Shown: positions 9,428 through 21,689 of the stretch, piece after piece
Layout of the letters: each line of letters opens with the position of its first letter
How positions within the stretch are numbered: the first letter of the stretch is position 1
Assembly (NCBI GenBank): GCA_950295325.1
Contig: OX485808.1
Location: forward strand, 11,846,501 to 11,910,500
Direction of reading: 5' to 3'
From: Polytrichum commune
Taxonomy: Eukaryota > Streptophyta > Polytrichopsida > Polytrichales > Polytrichaceae
Length of the DNA: 64,000 nucleotides
Notes under the pieces: generated by a model
The model's input: the letters and a program-made list of their open reading frames with translations, nothing else
Database searches by the model: none
What the model was told of the DNA's origin: nothing
Position numbers and translations under genes: made by a program

Positions 9428-10403
9428 ATGAAGCCGTTCCAAGGCTTTGGAATGTCGTTAGTGTCTCTCCAAATGGGAGTTATGACGCAGCTCTTTGTGC
9501 TTATTGGCCTGCTCACCTCGACAGTCGTCATTACCCGAATGATCGTGCTTGGAAATGTCTCCCCCTCAGATATCATGCTAGAGTGTGAGAAAGACGCTTC
9601 AAATCCGAGTTGTACCGGCTCGAGGAACTCCCAGCTAACAAATCACACGTTCCCTTACCAAGAGGCTCTGGAGATGAGTACCACTGACAACAACATACAA
9701 GGATACGTTCTGAGCGCCGTGGAGAAAAGGTATGATTACGCATCGATTGTTACTAAGAAGTTAAATATCACTGCTCAACAGTTCATTCTGCACTCGTACA
9801 AGTCCCAATTGGTGTACGATTTGCTGGAGAAGTTCCAGAACTCGACGAAATACCACGACAAGAGTTTGAACTTGAAGATGTTTTCACATAGGCTGGCACA
9901 CACGGATATGTTGAACAAATTTGTGAGTGATCAGACAGCCAAGCTGAACACATGGAGATTCTTCTTTGAAGTCGACATTGAGTTGCACCCGAATGTCACG
10001 GCCAACATGGCCAAAGAATTTCTAGCAAAAGGATTGCAACTTGCCTCCAGAGATGGAATTCTCTACTTGGGAATATGCGGTCCTGCTAAAACTAATGAAC
10101 GGGAAGTTCTTAGTGAAGGCATCGAGGCCGGTAGGACCAGTGGCCTTTGCACTCATGCCAAAGCGTTACAAAGTGGAGAGCAGCAGGTATTCTTTCATAC
10201 CTCGACAAGGTCATCCCTCCTTACCATCGCGACAAGCAACTCGGAAAAACGTATTTCGACCTCAAATACTCATGTCAACCATTGATGCTCTAACCTCAAC
10301 TAACGTGGACACAGTTGGCCTGTGGAGTTCACCTTATTTCGAGCATTCGCATCATAGAAGCGTAAAATCGATGGGGCTGCAGAGTGTCTTAAGTACCGTG
10401 TAA
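9428..10403 (+). pseudogene. Disrupted type II membrane glycosyltransferase-like gene
   Basis: The 285-aa first ORF begins with a short cytosolic tail and one membrane segment (about residues 12-41), the layout of a Golgi glycosyltransferase. It then has a globular region with FFFEVDIELHP (about 178) and DGILYLGICGP (about 210), which resemble the acidic metal-binding and following strand of GT25-like, GT-A-fold enzymes. After CTHAKAL the frame breaks. One base over, sequence with the feel of the same protein resumes: KWRAAGILSYLDKVIPPYHR, then KTYFDLKYSCQPLML, a stop at about 10292, and a further shift before NVDTVGLW. The expected acidic triplet reads EVD where EDD would be usual. At least one frameshift near 10170 plus the later stop suggest a dead gene. 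Family assignment is by pattern only. Confidence 0.45.
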
Positions 10404-12885
10404 GTCTCCACCCTCTCAAAATTTTGAAAAAGAAACTCAAACCTATATCACATAACCTTAGGATGTTTCTAAACCATTCGACCCAGTATTGTGCATAAGT
10501 TTGAAACATTGACGTACTGTTTGAGATTTTCGGGGGACAAAATGCTTATTTCTGCTCTGTAATTGTTTACTATCATGGTCAATTTCGTCGACTCCTATTT
10601 CTTGACGTGGGGGGATGCCATAGCTCACATACGTGGCGGATTTGTGTACAAGATAGACAAAATTCCTCATTCCTTGTGACATTCGCTGACGACTTACTAT
10701 TAGACACGAACTGTTGAATCTCCTTGTGCATAGTTGATAGGTATTGTACAGAACAGACTTCGGACACCAATTCGAGACCTGTACGAGTGTAGAACAAAAC
10801 TGGTGAGCAGTGATCTAAAACTTCTGAACCACAGTCGATGCGCAGTCATACCTTTGGTTCACGACGCATGCAATGGAGGTATATATTGTGCAGGGAGATG
10901 TATGTCCCAGGACCCAGACACTATACTCCTAGTTGGAAGAAGGTTTTCCAAAGAGGTACATATTGTTTAGGACACCGGCACATCCCTCTTCTCTGCACAC
11001 TTAGGGCTAGTTTCCATGTAGGCCATCCCCCATCAAATTCTAGTGGGAATAAGGACGCAACCAGCCCAAATGTAGATGGAATATGGTGGGGTAGGGTTTA
11101 CATGTGTCAACTGGCTACTCTTATTTTCTCAAATCCATGTTCACCTATCAACCTCTTCCTCGAGGTTAAATCCTTTCAAAAATGGGCTCAATTGAAGGTA
11201 TCCCTATAATCACAACACTTAAAAGCCAATGTAAGCATAAAGGAGGTGTATATCAACCAATCATTCATCCAAGTAGAGTCTAGCACTTCTCATTACCGAA
11301 ACATAATTATTTGTATCCATGAAGAGAGGGTTGCATTCATACCTTCTATTTTTTGTCCATAAGTAGACCCATTTATGCTCTAAGTTTATACATAACTTGG
11401 ATAGGTGGAAACCTTGTTGCTACCACAACTCATCATGTACTCTCCAAGCTTCGTTGGTTATAGATGTTATAAAAAGCAACTAGCACTTTAAAAATGAATA
11501 CAAATCATACATAAGAATATGACAAACTGTCACTCAACTAAGTGAAGTGCACTTTATAAGGATTCCCATGTGTTTTTTTATCTATGCATGGAACATATCA
11601 TCCATACTAACTTTGATTTCTATCCATGAACAGACCATATGATGTATCATGTACAATTTGAGTAGGCGGATGTCTAGTTGCAACTCATCATCCACTTTCC
11701 ATATGGCAAGTGTAGCATTTGTCAATAATTTATGTAGTCCATGAGTTAAGAACTCAATGTGTTGGCAAATAAATGTGTTGTGTTCTTGGTACGTAAGGGG
11801 CTATGTGAACATGTTCTATTTTGGCAAAATTGAGAGTGACAATCTACCATCACTATCTCCTCACCCTCGTCATTCCGAAGCAAGAATTGTACACATGGTG
11901 CTTAATTCAAATGCAATTTCAATTCGGACACGTTTTTTGGTGCTATGAGTGGCATGAGTGCAACCACTTATGATGGTTATTCTAAAGAGCAAAATTTAAC
12001 ACATTGGACTAAGTGGGAGCAAAGTAAAAAATCTTTGGAACACCTTTGCAATGGCACTGTCCATTTTGAGGTCCCAATATATATACCTCAACATGAGAAA
12101 GGCAACAAGGAATCTTCACAAGTTTACACGGTCTCAAGAAATGGCTACGAATGTACACGAGATCACCCATGTGGATTTCTGAGAGTCTCCATTACAAGCC
12201 TCTCTACCATATATAGCACATCTCCAACAAGAAACACCAACTCCAATGAGTGACACAAATATAATATATTTTAAGCAGGAAATTGAGCAACACAAACGAA
12301 GAAATCACTGAGACACTTCACATGTACGTGGAAAAGACGGAGTGTTATGGGTTAATCCAGTAGTCACCCTGACACTAAAATTGGTCGGGTTTGTAGGGCT
12401 ACTCCAGTTCACACATTCTGAGGTTCTTTACTAGTTATTATGGTAGCTTTATATTTACAATCAGTTGTATTATTATAATCTTTTTTACATGTGACTTGTT
12501 TTAGTGAGACTTCTGACAAGACCTTGTCCAACAATACCAACCTTCTAAACCAGTGGAACGTTTTATCCTCAATAATCCGGTAATCTCTTGCCCCATTCTG
12601 CTTTCCCTCTCCGTCACCGAACTTCCACAGGGTTTAGGGGATTATGTTGGTCACATCATTAACTTATGAAGGCAATATGTGCAAGGGTCACCATTGAAGT
12701 ACATAATGTTTTAAGCAAGCTTGTTCCATTCTACAAGGTAGGCATGTCATGATGTTGTCAAGTTTGGGTCCATCACTTGTCGTAAGTCGACAACATCTAG
12801 CTCCTCCAAAAACACATCCCGTTTGGCATCCATGAGTGCAAATATCTCAAGCATGGACTACTTCGGTCCACGGTCGCATCTCAGC
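10404..12885. other. Gene-free stretch, probably old repeat sequence
   Basis: Only short ORFs, none with a recognisable domain. The longest readable one (11945-12253, plus; begins MSGMSATTYDGYSKEQ) is hydrophilic and without known motifs, and sits in AT-rich sequence typical of decayed transposons. I see no terminal repeats that would define an element. Confidence 0.4.
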
Positions 12886-13310
12886 TTTGGGGACAACTCC
12901 CCCTCTATAATCGGGGAGAACCGGCAGTTAGTTACAGATGAACTGGTTGAGTTTGAGAAATAACCGGTTGAAGTTCAAGACTGCAGTAAAATTATTGATC
13001 ATTTTAGACGAATCTATAGAAGAATATACCCCAATTCAATCAAGGAAAACCGGAGGATGTCGACCTGTAACAGGTTGGACTTGCAAACACTAGGATCTCA
13101 ACCGATTATGCCCAAAAGTTTCCCCGATCAATAACTCCCCTTCCGACGCCGAGCAAAGACCAAAACCAAAGAGTGACATTTGTGTGAAGACAAAGAGGTT
13201 GAGGGCAAGGAATAACCAGTTGAAATTCAAGCCTTCTGGCAAATCACACGTCACTCTGGAGGAATCGGTGGAATACACCTCAAATTTTTCAAGGAAAACA
13301 ACGAGGTAGA
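12886..13310 (+). repeat. Dispersed repeat family, copy A (internally duplicated)
   Basis: The block with GGTTGAGTTTGAGAAATAAC, GGTTGAAGTTCAAGACT, TCAAGGAAAACCGGAGG and ACACTAGGATCTCAACCGAT is repeated in weaker form about 245 bp further on (from about 13205). It also occurs as an inverted copy at about 33740-33960. No ends or target duplication were defined. Confidence 0.6.
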
Positions 13311-14081
13311 CACTTAGTAGTGCCACTTATTAGCCGTGGGAACAAATGGAATTTGACCAAATACATCCAAAAATCTAGCATTTTAGACGGTACACAGAAG
13401 GAATTTTGTATATTGAGAGCACAAAGTCTTGACATAGTGTCCTCGGATAGAGATGAAAACCAAGGTGAGTGGCCAAAACAGACACTAGTAGCAAACCAAG
13501 AGCACAAACCCTTGGATGAAGACCTTGGTCAGAGAAGGTGAATGGCCAAACAAGCACCTGCAACAACAACAAAAAACCCAAGATTGATTCGACGATGGCC
13601 TAATGGTTCTAGAACGTAGTTTTGGAATTTGAATTACAGCAAGTTCTCAAAAGCATAATCTTTGAAGAGGGAGGGAGTGAGATAGAGGCTACAATGAATG
13701 CGGCCAGGATGCAGGAGGCAGATCATGCGAGGCCCTGAGGAATTCGTGCAATGAGTGGCGTTTGAGAGTGGTCCAGATGACAAAGTGAAACTGACGTGCC
13801 TTTTGATGAGCATTGTCATGTGCAGATTACGAGCAATTGTACAGTGAAGGCCAAATTGTGTGTGACAAAAAAATAATGAAAAAAAGAAAAAGGTGGTAGC
13901 GATTACCTGCAATAAGCATTGTGAAGGCAAGCTACACCGGAGAAGCGCCACCAAAACACCATGAGCTGCTTGGATTTGCCATTTCAAACGGAGTGTGAAG
14001 ATTTCGACGAAAACAATGTGACGTGCAACTCCTCGAGGCAGCATTTTGAAGCCTCCAAAGTTTTACTGTTGGGAGGCTTAT
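13311..14081. other. No gene recognised
   Basis: Overlapping ORFs on both strands up to 136 codons, none with a family signature. The plus-strand ORF at 13961 (MSCLDLPFQTECEDF) runs into the minisatellite and is probably chance. Confidence 0.4.
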
Positions 14082-14320
14082 CGTGTGTAACCTCGGAGCC
14101 TAAAGCAAGTAGTTGGTTGCTTAAAACTCGTAATTGCTATCATTGTTGAAGTTAAGGCTTTCCGTGTGTAACCTCGGAGCCTAAAGCAAGTAGTTGGTTG
14201 CTTAAAACTCGTGATTGCTATCATTGTTGAAGTTAAGGCTTTCCGTGTGTAACCTCGGAGCCTAAAGCAAGTAGTTGGTTGCTTAAAACTCGTAATTGCT
14301 CTCATTGTTGAAGTTAAGGC
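14082..14320. repeat. 81-bp minisatellite, three copies
   Basis: Units start at 14082, 14163 and 14244, each beginning CGTGTGTAACCTCGGAGCCT and ending GAAGTTAAGGCTTTC. Copies differ at only a few bases (for example CTCGTAATT against CTCGTGATT), so the expansion is recent. The length is a multiple of three, so minus-strand frames stay open as a 27-residue repeat, but neither codon pattern nor context supports a protein. Confidence 0.9.
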
Positions 14321-15257
14321 CGTCAAAATTCCCCCGTTACCTTAAACCAACACTCGGCCAATCATATGGCGGTTTGCCTACAAGTGTAGCGGCGCAATAA
14401 AATCGCCGGAGAAAGCTCAGCGAGACTTGCCGGAATGAAGAGACTCAGCGAGACTCATCATAATGGAACACGTCACCAGAATCGGTTCGAAAATACATGA
14501 TGCAAAAAGTCTTCGGTGTAAATGCACCGGCCCTAATGCAGACCATGTGTAAGAACGTAAGAAGCTCCTCAGACTCCCGCCCTTGGGAATTAGTCACATG
14601 TTGAAGGAGATCCCAGCCAGTGCATTTACCCCATACTTGAAGAGCCAACAGGATACACTCGTTCCACAAAACCTGAAATCAAAACATTCAAACCCTCTAT
14701 TTCATACCAAGAAACACAGTTAGAAGAGAGTTGGATCTTCAAAAGTGATAATCTCCCATAAGTGCAATCCTGGAAGTTTGCAGCTGTTGATTCACAACAA
14801 TTTGACCACTTTTGGAGTCTGAAAAAGCTGCAAAGGCAGAAGGAGTGCAGCCCTTGAGTCAATCAGGTCTGGAACGATTCACCATGAAATATTAGGTTTA
14901 AAAAGAGCAGAACAACAGGAGTTTGACTCCAGCAAGTGACCCAAAATACCGAAATCTAAGTTCATGTAGCTTCTGATTTTTAGTCTCTTTTCTGTATGTA
15001 ATGTACATTGAAATCTTCTGAGGAGGATGGCATCGCCACGCAGCACTCACTCATCTCCGTCTTCATTTAAATTACAACATACTCGTCAGAGCTCTTACCT
15101 TAGGTGAAGAGCTATGGACCATACCAATCCTCTGTGACTAAGACTAAGTTTGCCGCTGAGACATACATTTACATGATCAAATTCTCTGAGTTTATGTGTA
15201 CAAAAATGTGCAGCGCATCCCATTTCTTCGACAAGTACAAAGCTTATGTACTGAGTC
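14321..15257. other. Intergenic, includes 3' flank of the NPH3-like gene
   Basis: No confident gene. Two minus-strand ORFs (14445-14669 and 14626-14862) have a vaguely pentatricopeptide-like texture but no repeat in register. The last 200 bases before 15258 probably form the 3' UTR of the NPH3-like transcript. Confidence 0.4.
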
Positions 15258-17933
15258 CTACTTTTGCCTTGACGTTGGGTTGAAAAGCTGCATAAATTTC
15301 TGGATGCCAACCTTGTCCGCACGGGAGCGCCTACATGTTGTCCCCGAATCACCTCTCGCCGAATTTTTTGGGCTCTTCTTCTTTTGCGGCCGTTGTCGAA
15401 GTGTGAACTCAAACGACGAGCACTGTAAGTGAACCACAGTTTGTTGCCCTATTCTTGGCGAAGGGCACGACAATGGTACGTCACCGCGAAAGGAGCCTTC
15501 ATTCGTTGCCTTCAGCTGACTTTGCTGGACGAGTGCGACTTGGATTGCGAAGCTTGGGGGGAACCTTGGATTTTCAGACGCTGCCTTGCAAGTCTCACCA
15601 CCCAGTTTGTGGTAATTCAGCACTTTGAACAGCCTTGTGGCGTCTGTCTCACTCACATGTGGATGTGCCTGAAAAAGACGAATTGAAGTCAGCAACAATG
15701 AACTGCAGAAACTCACACCTCCTGGAATACATTCTGATGGCGACGATGATGAGCCTTCAGTTTTCGGATAATTTTCAAGAGATCGACCATCTACAACATA
15801 GGGACAATATTATTTCCGAATTGCTCCAATGCATACAGAAATTACGGCAAAAACGCAAATGCAACTGGAAGACTCTTGAGTGGCCATAGCTCACTTTGAA
15901 TTCCCGCAAGATAATGGGGCCACACCGACATACCTCAAGGTAGATGTCGACTGCTCTGTAGAGACCATCGTCCGAACGCCTCGCATAATCCGGTAAAGAT
16001 TCAGCCAGGGCAAGGAACTTTGAGGGTTTCAAATGAATGTCTGCCGCGATCTCAGCCAAGTACTTGTCCATAAGCTCACCAACCTTTGTCAATGCACTTT
16101 GCACAGGCATGCTAATGTCGCGGCTGATCGCTCCAGGCCTCAACATTCTACTGCTCGTACGTGACAAAGATGACAACCTACTGTCTGTTCTTGCTGAAAA
16201 GGACGCAGTGCTCCTAGACCTCGTAAATTGGGACGCGGGCAGCAACGTTTCGGCCTTATCTTGGAGAAAAAAATCAACCAGACGAAGTACGAGGTCGACA
16301 TCATATAAGGAAGAGCTTCGTGGAGGAAGCGCAGGAATCAAGATGTTGTCTAAAGTTGCCTTGTCCAACTGCCTGCCAATCATGCGTTCGAGCTCCCTTC
16401 TACAATGTTTCCCTGCTCTTAGAGCAACAGCAATTCTCCGAAGTCCAAGTAAGGATCGACAGGAAATGGATTTACTGTCGAGATCTGCAAGCAATCTGAC
16501 CACAACCTCTACCACTTCTTGCTGGAGTCTTTCATCTAGGTTCAACTCCATAGTTGTCTCCCCTTCGCTCTCAGCCTGCTGAAGTTTCATAGGAGACAAG
16601 GACGAGGCACTGTACCCTAGCACGGGCAACGCGGAACGGAGGTAATGCAAGAGAAACTTGGCAAGTACCTTGTGATCTGTGCTTCTGTTAGTGATCATTA
16701 GCCTGATCACAGGCTCCATAAGATGCACGGACAGGGTAGCTATGTCATCAAACCACCAAGATTCGGCTGCAGCGTTGGAAGATCTGTAAGATTTATTGAA
16801 CCTGCTATCCTTTGGGAGAAAAACAGGGCATGGAGCCACAGGTGCACCAGTAGCTGAAAACAGGGGACCGCTGCGTTGGATTTCACTAGTAAAAGTCCTC
16901 GAGGCTTTATCGACAAGAGATATCGCACACCGCTGGATAATTTGTGCCTTCTCTGCTGCTCGATAGAAATCCTTACAAGACCTTAGAACACTCAATGATT
17001 CTTCCCAGCTCCACAACACCATCGACCTTATATACTCTTCAGTCCGTCGTGTCAAGTTCCCCTTTGAAAGAGCTTCTGTCATCTTCAGAAAATCGCCAGC
17101 GCACCGGAGCATGGCGACATTGGCAGAATGTATCTTGAAATCTGCATCGTTGTAGCAAAACCTGGCTGCCATCTCAAATGCTTCACATCCTCCCGGCATC
17201 TTAGTTAACTGCAATTGTATCATCTTGCTGTATCCACTCGGGGAAGAATGACACCGAGAGTCCGCAGCCTCCTCCATTAGTTGCACCAGGAGCTCGCAGT
17301 GCTCAAGCAGAGGCGCCTACACAAGAATGTAGCGAGGTTAAGAACTGCGTCCCTTCGCTAAAAAATTCATTGAAACGTAGTCCTCCATGCAATGCGGAAA
17401 TAAAGATACATAACCAAACGCGTGCAACAGAATGTTGGAACCAGGCGTTTCTTAATTAAGGAGAATGAAAAATCTACGGAAAGAGATGCAATGCTCACGT
17501 CTGTGGATATTGCCATACCTCGTGAACTACGAATTTTTGCTCCTCATTGACTTCGACCTCCAAGTAGCCGGGGGAGGCCATTTCGACCGCTTCGATAATC
17601 CTGTGCATATACAACCAGGGCATAAGAGGGATTGCGACAAACTCCTCATCATTTCTAAGATGCGGAAACGTGGCAATTGGTATCTTGCAGCAAAACTTGT
17701 TGAGGCATTATTTAGGAAGTCACTCCCTAGATCTGGTGCCTCTCAAGTTCTCCTTCCAGAGGTCAAAAATGAAGGTGAAGTTCGGGGTGTTACCGTTTCT
17801 CCACAATGTCCTCTGAGCCGTAATCTTCGGCATTACAGGTATCAAAAGTGAAGCTCTCGAAAGGCTCCAACTCCAAGTCGAAACTCGCCATGTTCAGGTA
17901 AAAACCAGGATCAACTGGTTCTAAAGGCGCCAT
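15258..17933 (-). CDS. BTB-NPH3 domain protein (NPH3/RPT2-like), 4 exons, about 689 aa
   Basis: NRL proteins are plant-specific plasma-membrane adaptors. The founding members NPH3 and RPT2 act with phototropins in phototropism, and some are CUL3 substrate adaptors. Exons read on the minus strand: 17794-17933, 17519-17654, 15934-17316 and 15258-15668. All introns are GT-AG and the frame is continuous. The BTB fold lies at about residues 75-170 (LEVEVNEEQKFVVHE joined to APLLEHCELLVQLMEEA; MPGGCEAFEMAARFCYN). The NPH3 domain begins at WWFDDI (about 279) and contains the hallmark LPDYARRSDDGLYRAVDIYL (533-552), spliced exactly into AHPHVSETDATRLFKVLNYH. The tail is Ser/Arg/Lys-rich and ends FNPTSRQK. 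It lacks the RRxS-type end of NPH3 itself, so I assign the family and not a member. The start is the first ATG (MAPLEPVDPGF); MASFDLELEP at residue 15 is an alternative. The exon 1/2 junction is the least certain. Confidence 0.88.
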
Positions 17934-20858
17934 GCTTCGTCAGCGACTTCAACCAATCACTGATTAGATTGAACGAGAAATGACAGAGGTTCGCGATTAT
18001 ATGTGAGAAGCTGATGCTGGTGCATAATTATATAAGTGAAACACGCTGAGCGGAACGTTCCGGTTTAGCTGACTGTGCTCTTCCAAACAGCTGCTTCTAT
18101 TGAAAATCGTGAATCAGAATCTGCCAAGAGGTCGGAATACTTAGGTTTGATTTCGTCTTGGAGAAGGTCATAACAAGATGTCTCTATCACGCTCTCATTC
18201 AGGAGAAGATAAAACAGCAGATGACTGAACCAATTTTTGTTTTGCACGAATTTAGGCAAGACGCTGCTGATGGTGTGCGACTTCTAAATACCTAGACGAT
18301 AATAAACTGGAAAGTGTATCCCTGCTACAACTTGTTAACGAAGAGCTAAATGGATTATTACACCAAAGAGCCTCGCGCAGGGAATCAAGGATGCACTCCA
18401 TGATCTTTAGAAAAGGTCTAACACGGCAATTCAAACTTCGGCAGGACCTTTGCTAGCCTGCGCACATTTGCAGGAGATCAGATGTAGAGGAGAACAATGC
18501 AATAGTCCCCTTTGTAAATCCTGTTGGGGCAACGGAGTGATGAGCGCTCCTCTTCGCTGTCCTAGAACGCAAAATAATTTCCCATTCGCAGAAACTCTGC
18601 GCTAGTCAGAACTGTGTAATCTACATGCGCTTGAAAAGGCTGTGGAACCAAGAGCGAAGAAAACGACATACGATTAGGACCTCGTTTACAAACTCTCTAG
18701 AAGGTGCAGCTTACAAGGCGGCCACTTGATGCAAACTTGAGATAGTAATCGAACCATATCCAGGAGCAAAGACGCTAAGAAGGTAGCACGAATCTACATA
18801 ATTTAGTAGGAGGCTTCGATTCAGCACTCCTCCATATACATACTTACAACCTTCTAGTGCAACTATGTGCATTGATGCCAGTTATTCATTGCGAGAGGCC
18901 AAAGCTTCGAGGAAAGCTCCAATAGGTCAGAAGGCTGAAAAGAGGAGAAGTCATCTCTATGACGCAAAAGGATAGGAGAAGACAACATAGTGAAAGCATA
19001 CCGTGAGCGCCAGGAACGCAAAATCTGGCGAATATAGGGGGACCAGTTTAGGAGGTCACAACGTATTAAAAATTATATTTCTAATTGCATCCGAGGGGGT
19101 TCTGGACCAGGTTAGTAACTTTAAGAGATTGAAAGCAAATCGCAGACTCGGTTCTTTGTCTTCTTATTGAGTTTAGTATATCTCCGATCTACAGTACTTA
19201 GACTGAAAGACAACCGACGTGTTGTGTACGCCGTGTCTGCTGGAACCTTTTCTTCAGTATCAAAAAGACAGAAGAAATTCTGATGATTTCTTTAAAGATC
19301 TATATATAAAATCTGAAAGAGCACTCGACGTGGGACCCATCTACAACTTTGACGTGAAAAGTAATTACCCTACGGGTGAAATCTGCGCTTGAAGCTACTG
19401 TGCTTTCAGCTTTGTTGCATCCTTTGTCGATGTACGACAGTCTATAAGGTCGTCTTCACAGGCCCTACCTCTCTTCAATGAATTTCCACTTTCGATTCCG
19501 ACAACGAATAGGAGTCCATTAAGCTTTGTTCATGGCATGTTTGCTCAACTTTCCAGTTAACATCGAAAAGCTATCATCCAAGAGGTTTTTGATAAGTTAA
19601 TCTCTCTGCTCGCCATGGCAGTGCCTGTAAACGTACCAATGGATACACGCTCCGAAGGTGAACAAGAAGCACATTCGTGAATCCAAGAACTCAAGTGCTT
19701 CTGGATCCATGCGCGTGTAAGTTAGTATTACATGATGAATTAAAACGCAGACTCACATGATGGAGTACTCACCATAATAATACCGATGAACCTTCTCGTG
19801 TCATGCCAGATAGTTATAGCGTATTATTTCAAGTATGTACTTCTCGTTCACTCTTCCATTTACATCCTCACTTCCCATTGTTATGCTAGAGCGTGTGAAG
19901 TAGCTCAGAAAGACTGCTAACTTAGAAATCTACCACTGACCTGAAGCAACTCATCACATCCTGTGGTTCTATAGTCCAATCATCGCAAGTTAACCCTCGC
20001 CTCTCAGGCTCGTCTCATTGACAGACTTTAACCTTATTGCTTCAAATTCTTGACTCGAGTTAGCTTGGCGGTCAGAGGAAATTTCAAGTGTGCGTTACTT
20101 CCAAAAAATCCCTGCTGCTGCATACTTCTAAGGATCCTCTTGGCGGCGCAAAGCGGCCTCTCCACCACTACTGTGTTCACTACAATACTCTTACATATAC
20201 CTCGTAATTTTAGTAAAGCGTATACTTTACAGTAAATTCGTGATGTCGGAGCAGTAATGAAATATTATAGAAGAACATGCTTTCTTCGCCTTTCTTCTCC
20301 TTCTTTTAAGACCTCCTTCTTTCTTCTTCTTCTGCAAGTCCCTTGTTGTTCTTCTTCAGCTTCTTTCTTCTTCTTTCTTTTAAAGAACTTCTTTGAACTT
20401 GTTACTCCTCCGCCCTTGGTTGACTGTCAGATCTATAGATAACCTCGTGATGAGCACCTTGCATGCACAGTGGTACCTCGTGGCCCCAAATGCCCTGGGA
20501 GTCTGGGACCCAGATAAGCTTTTATTTCAGCCTACAAATTGCAGGAAATCCGAAAAGAAGGTGACCCCCGCCGGCCGGCCTGCCTACCTCCCAGCTCCCT
20601 CGTAGATACAAATCTGGCCGAAAACTACAGTACAGAGTCTAGGAGCAGTGTCTCTCTTCCTATTTTAAACCCGACGGTGGGTATTGGGGCGGTGGACACC
20701 GGTGTTTGTTCCTCTTGAATAACTGGTTATCGTGCAGCATCGACGTGGCGCATTCGTATTGGACCCGGGCAAAGCCATGTTCCACTTCCATAACCATTTG
20801 GCAGTGGCGTTCTAGGATCACTTCCCTCGAGCATAATTTTCCACCCTCAATCTAAACC
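17934..20858. other. Upstream region of the NPH3-like gene; no other gene recognised
   Basis: About 2.9 kb of unique-looking, moderate-GC DNA that should hold the NPH3-like promoter. The most distinct element is a pyrimidine-rich CTT/TTC tract at about 20275-20395. A short GC-rich patch (CCGCCGGCCGGCC) lies at about 20568. Only short ORFs without domains occur. Confidence 0.5.
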
Positions 20859-21012
20859 TTGGAATTTCATGATCAAATTGGAATATTCGATATGAGATGG
20901 AATCTTTCACATGTGTATGACCTTGAGTTCTATTTCGGGGGGCACGCCAATTATTGTGTCAAGCGGACCGAATCATGCTCAACAGCAAATCAGCAGCCCA
21001 TAAACTTCCTTA

Positions 21013-21412
21013 GAATACTCGTACCTTATCAGTGTCAAAAAAGAAATCATAGAATCTACAAGTCAAGGATTGGTAGTGTCTACAGTATACTCATCTGGGA
21101 ACCCTTTGGGAACCTTCAAAATCTCACACAAATGCTCTCATACAATGGGATGAGCATTCAACCCCTTCATACTGCAAACATTGATTTTTCATCCGCCAAA
21201 ATTTCATCCATCGGAAGTTTTTTCCAGGTTGCCCAAGCAGTTTTGTAGGCCGTAGGATAGGGCTCTGTGAATGGATGGCTTGGATGTGGTTTGCCCACGA
21301 CCACACGCCCTCCGTTCATAGGGCCTCAATGACATGGGTACCCTACCGGTATCAAAAAATAAATCATGGAATCTTCAGGCCAAGGGTTGGTGGTGTCTAC
21401 AGTATACTCATC
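21013..21412 (+). repeat. Direct duplicate of ~80 bp, two copies
   Basis: The segment from TACC(T)TATCAGTGTCAAAAAA to GTGTCTACAGTATACTCATC at about 21013-21092 recurs at about 21332-21409 with around 15% difference. Both copies lie in AT-rich sequence with no gene. Confidence 0.7.
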
Positions 21413-21635
21413 CACGACACAGATGACAACGTAGTGAATTATATTATACTCTATAAATGACTATATCTAGTCGTTTTCACTCTGAAAATTACATCAAAAA
21501 CCTGGAATCAACATAGTGGAGACAAGTTTGAATGATTAAACCCTCAATTTTATAAAAGGACTCATTTTTACTAGAATCCCTTCATCTGCAATGGATGAGT
21601 TTACATGGATGCCACGAATCCAAAGCCCAATCTTC

Positions 21636-21638
<3 letters not shown>

Positions 21639-21685
<47 letters not shown>

Positions 21686-21687
21686 CC
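21639..21687. repeat. (TA)20 microsatellite followed by (CA)4
   Basis: Forty bases of perfect TA dinucleotide pass into CACACACA. Confidence 0.97.
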
Positions 21688-21689
21688 GA

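Noticed and set aside
14078-14326. Minus-strand 82-codon ORF with a perfect 27-residue repeat
   Set aside because: It is produced by the 81-bp minisatellite, whose length is a multiple of three; there is no start context or flanking coding sequence.
14445-14862. Two overlapping minus-strand ORFs with a faint pentatricopeptide-like look
   Set aside because: No 35-residue repeat in register and no consistent frame; resemblance is too weak to call a pseudogene.
16037-16582. 181-codon plus-strand ORF, and the 128-codon plus ORF at 17465-17851
   Set aside because: They lie antisense to exons of the NPH3-like gene, whose minus-strand protein matches its family through the whole length.
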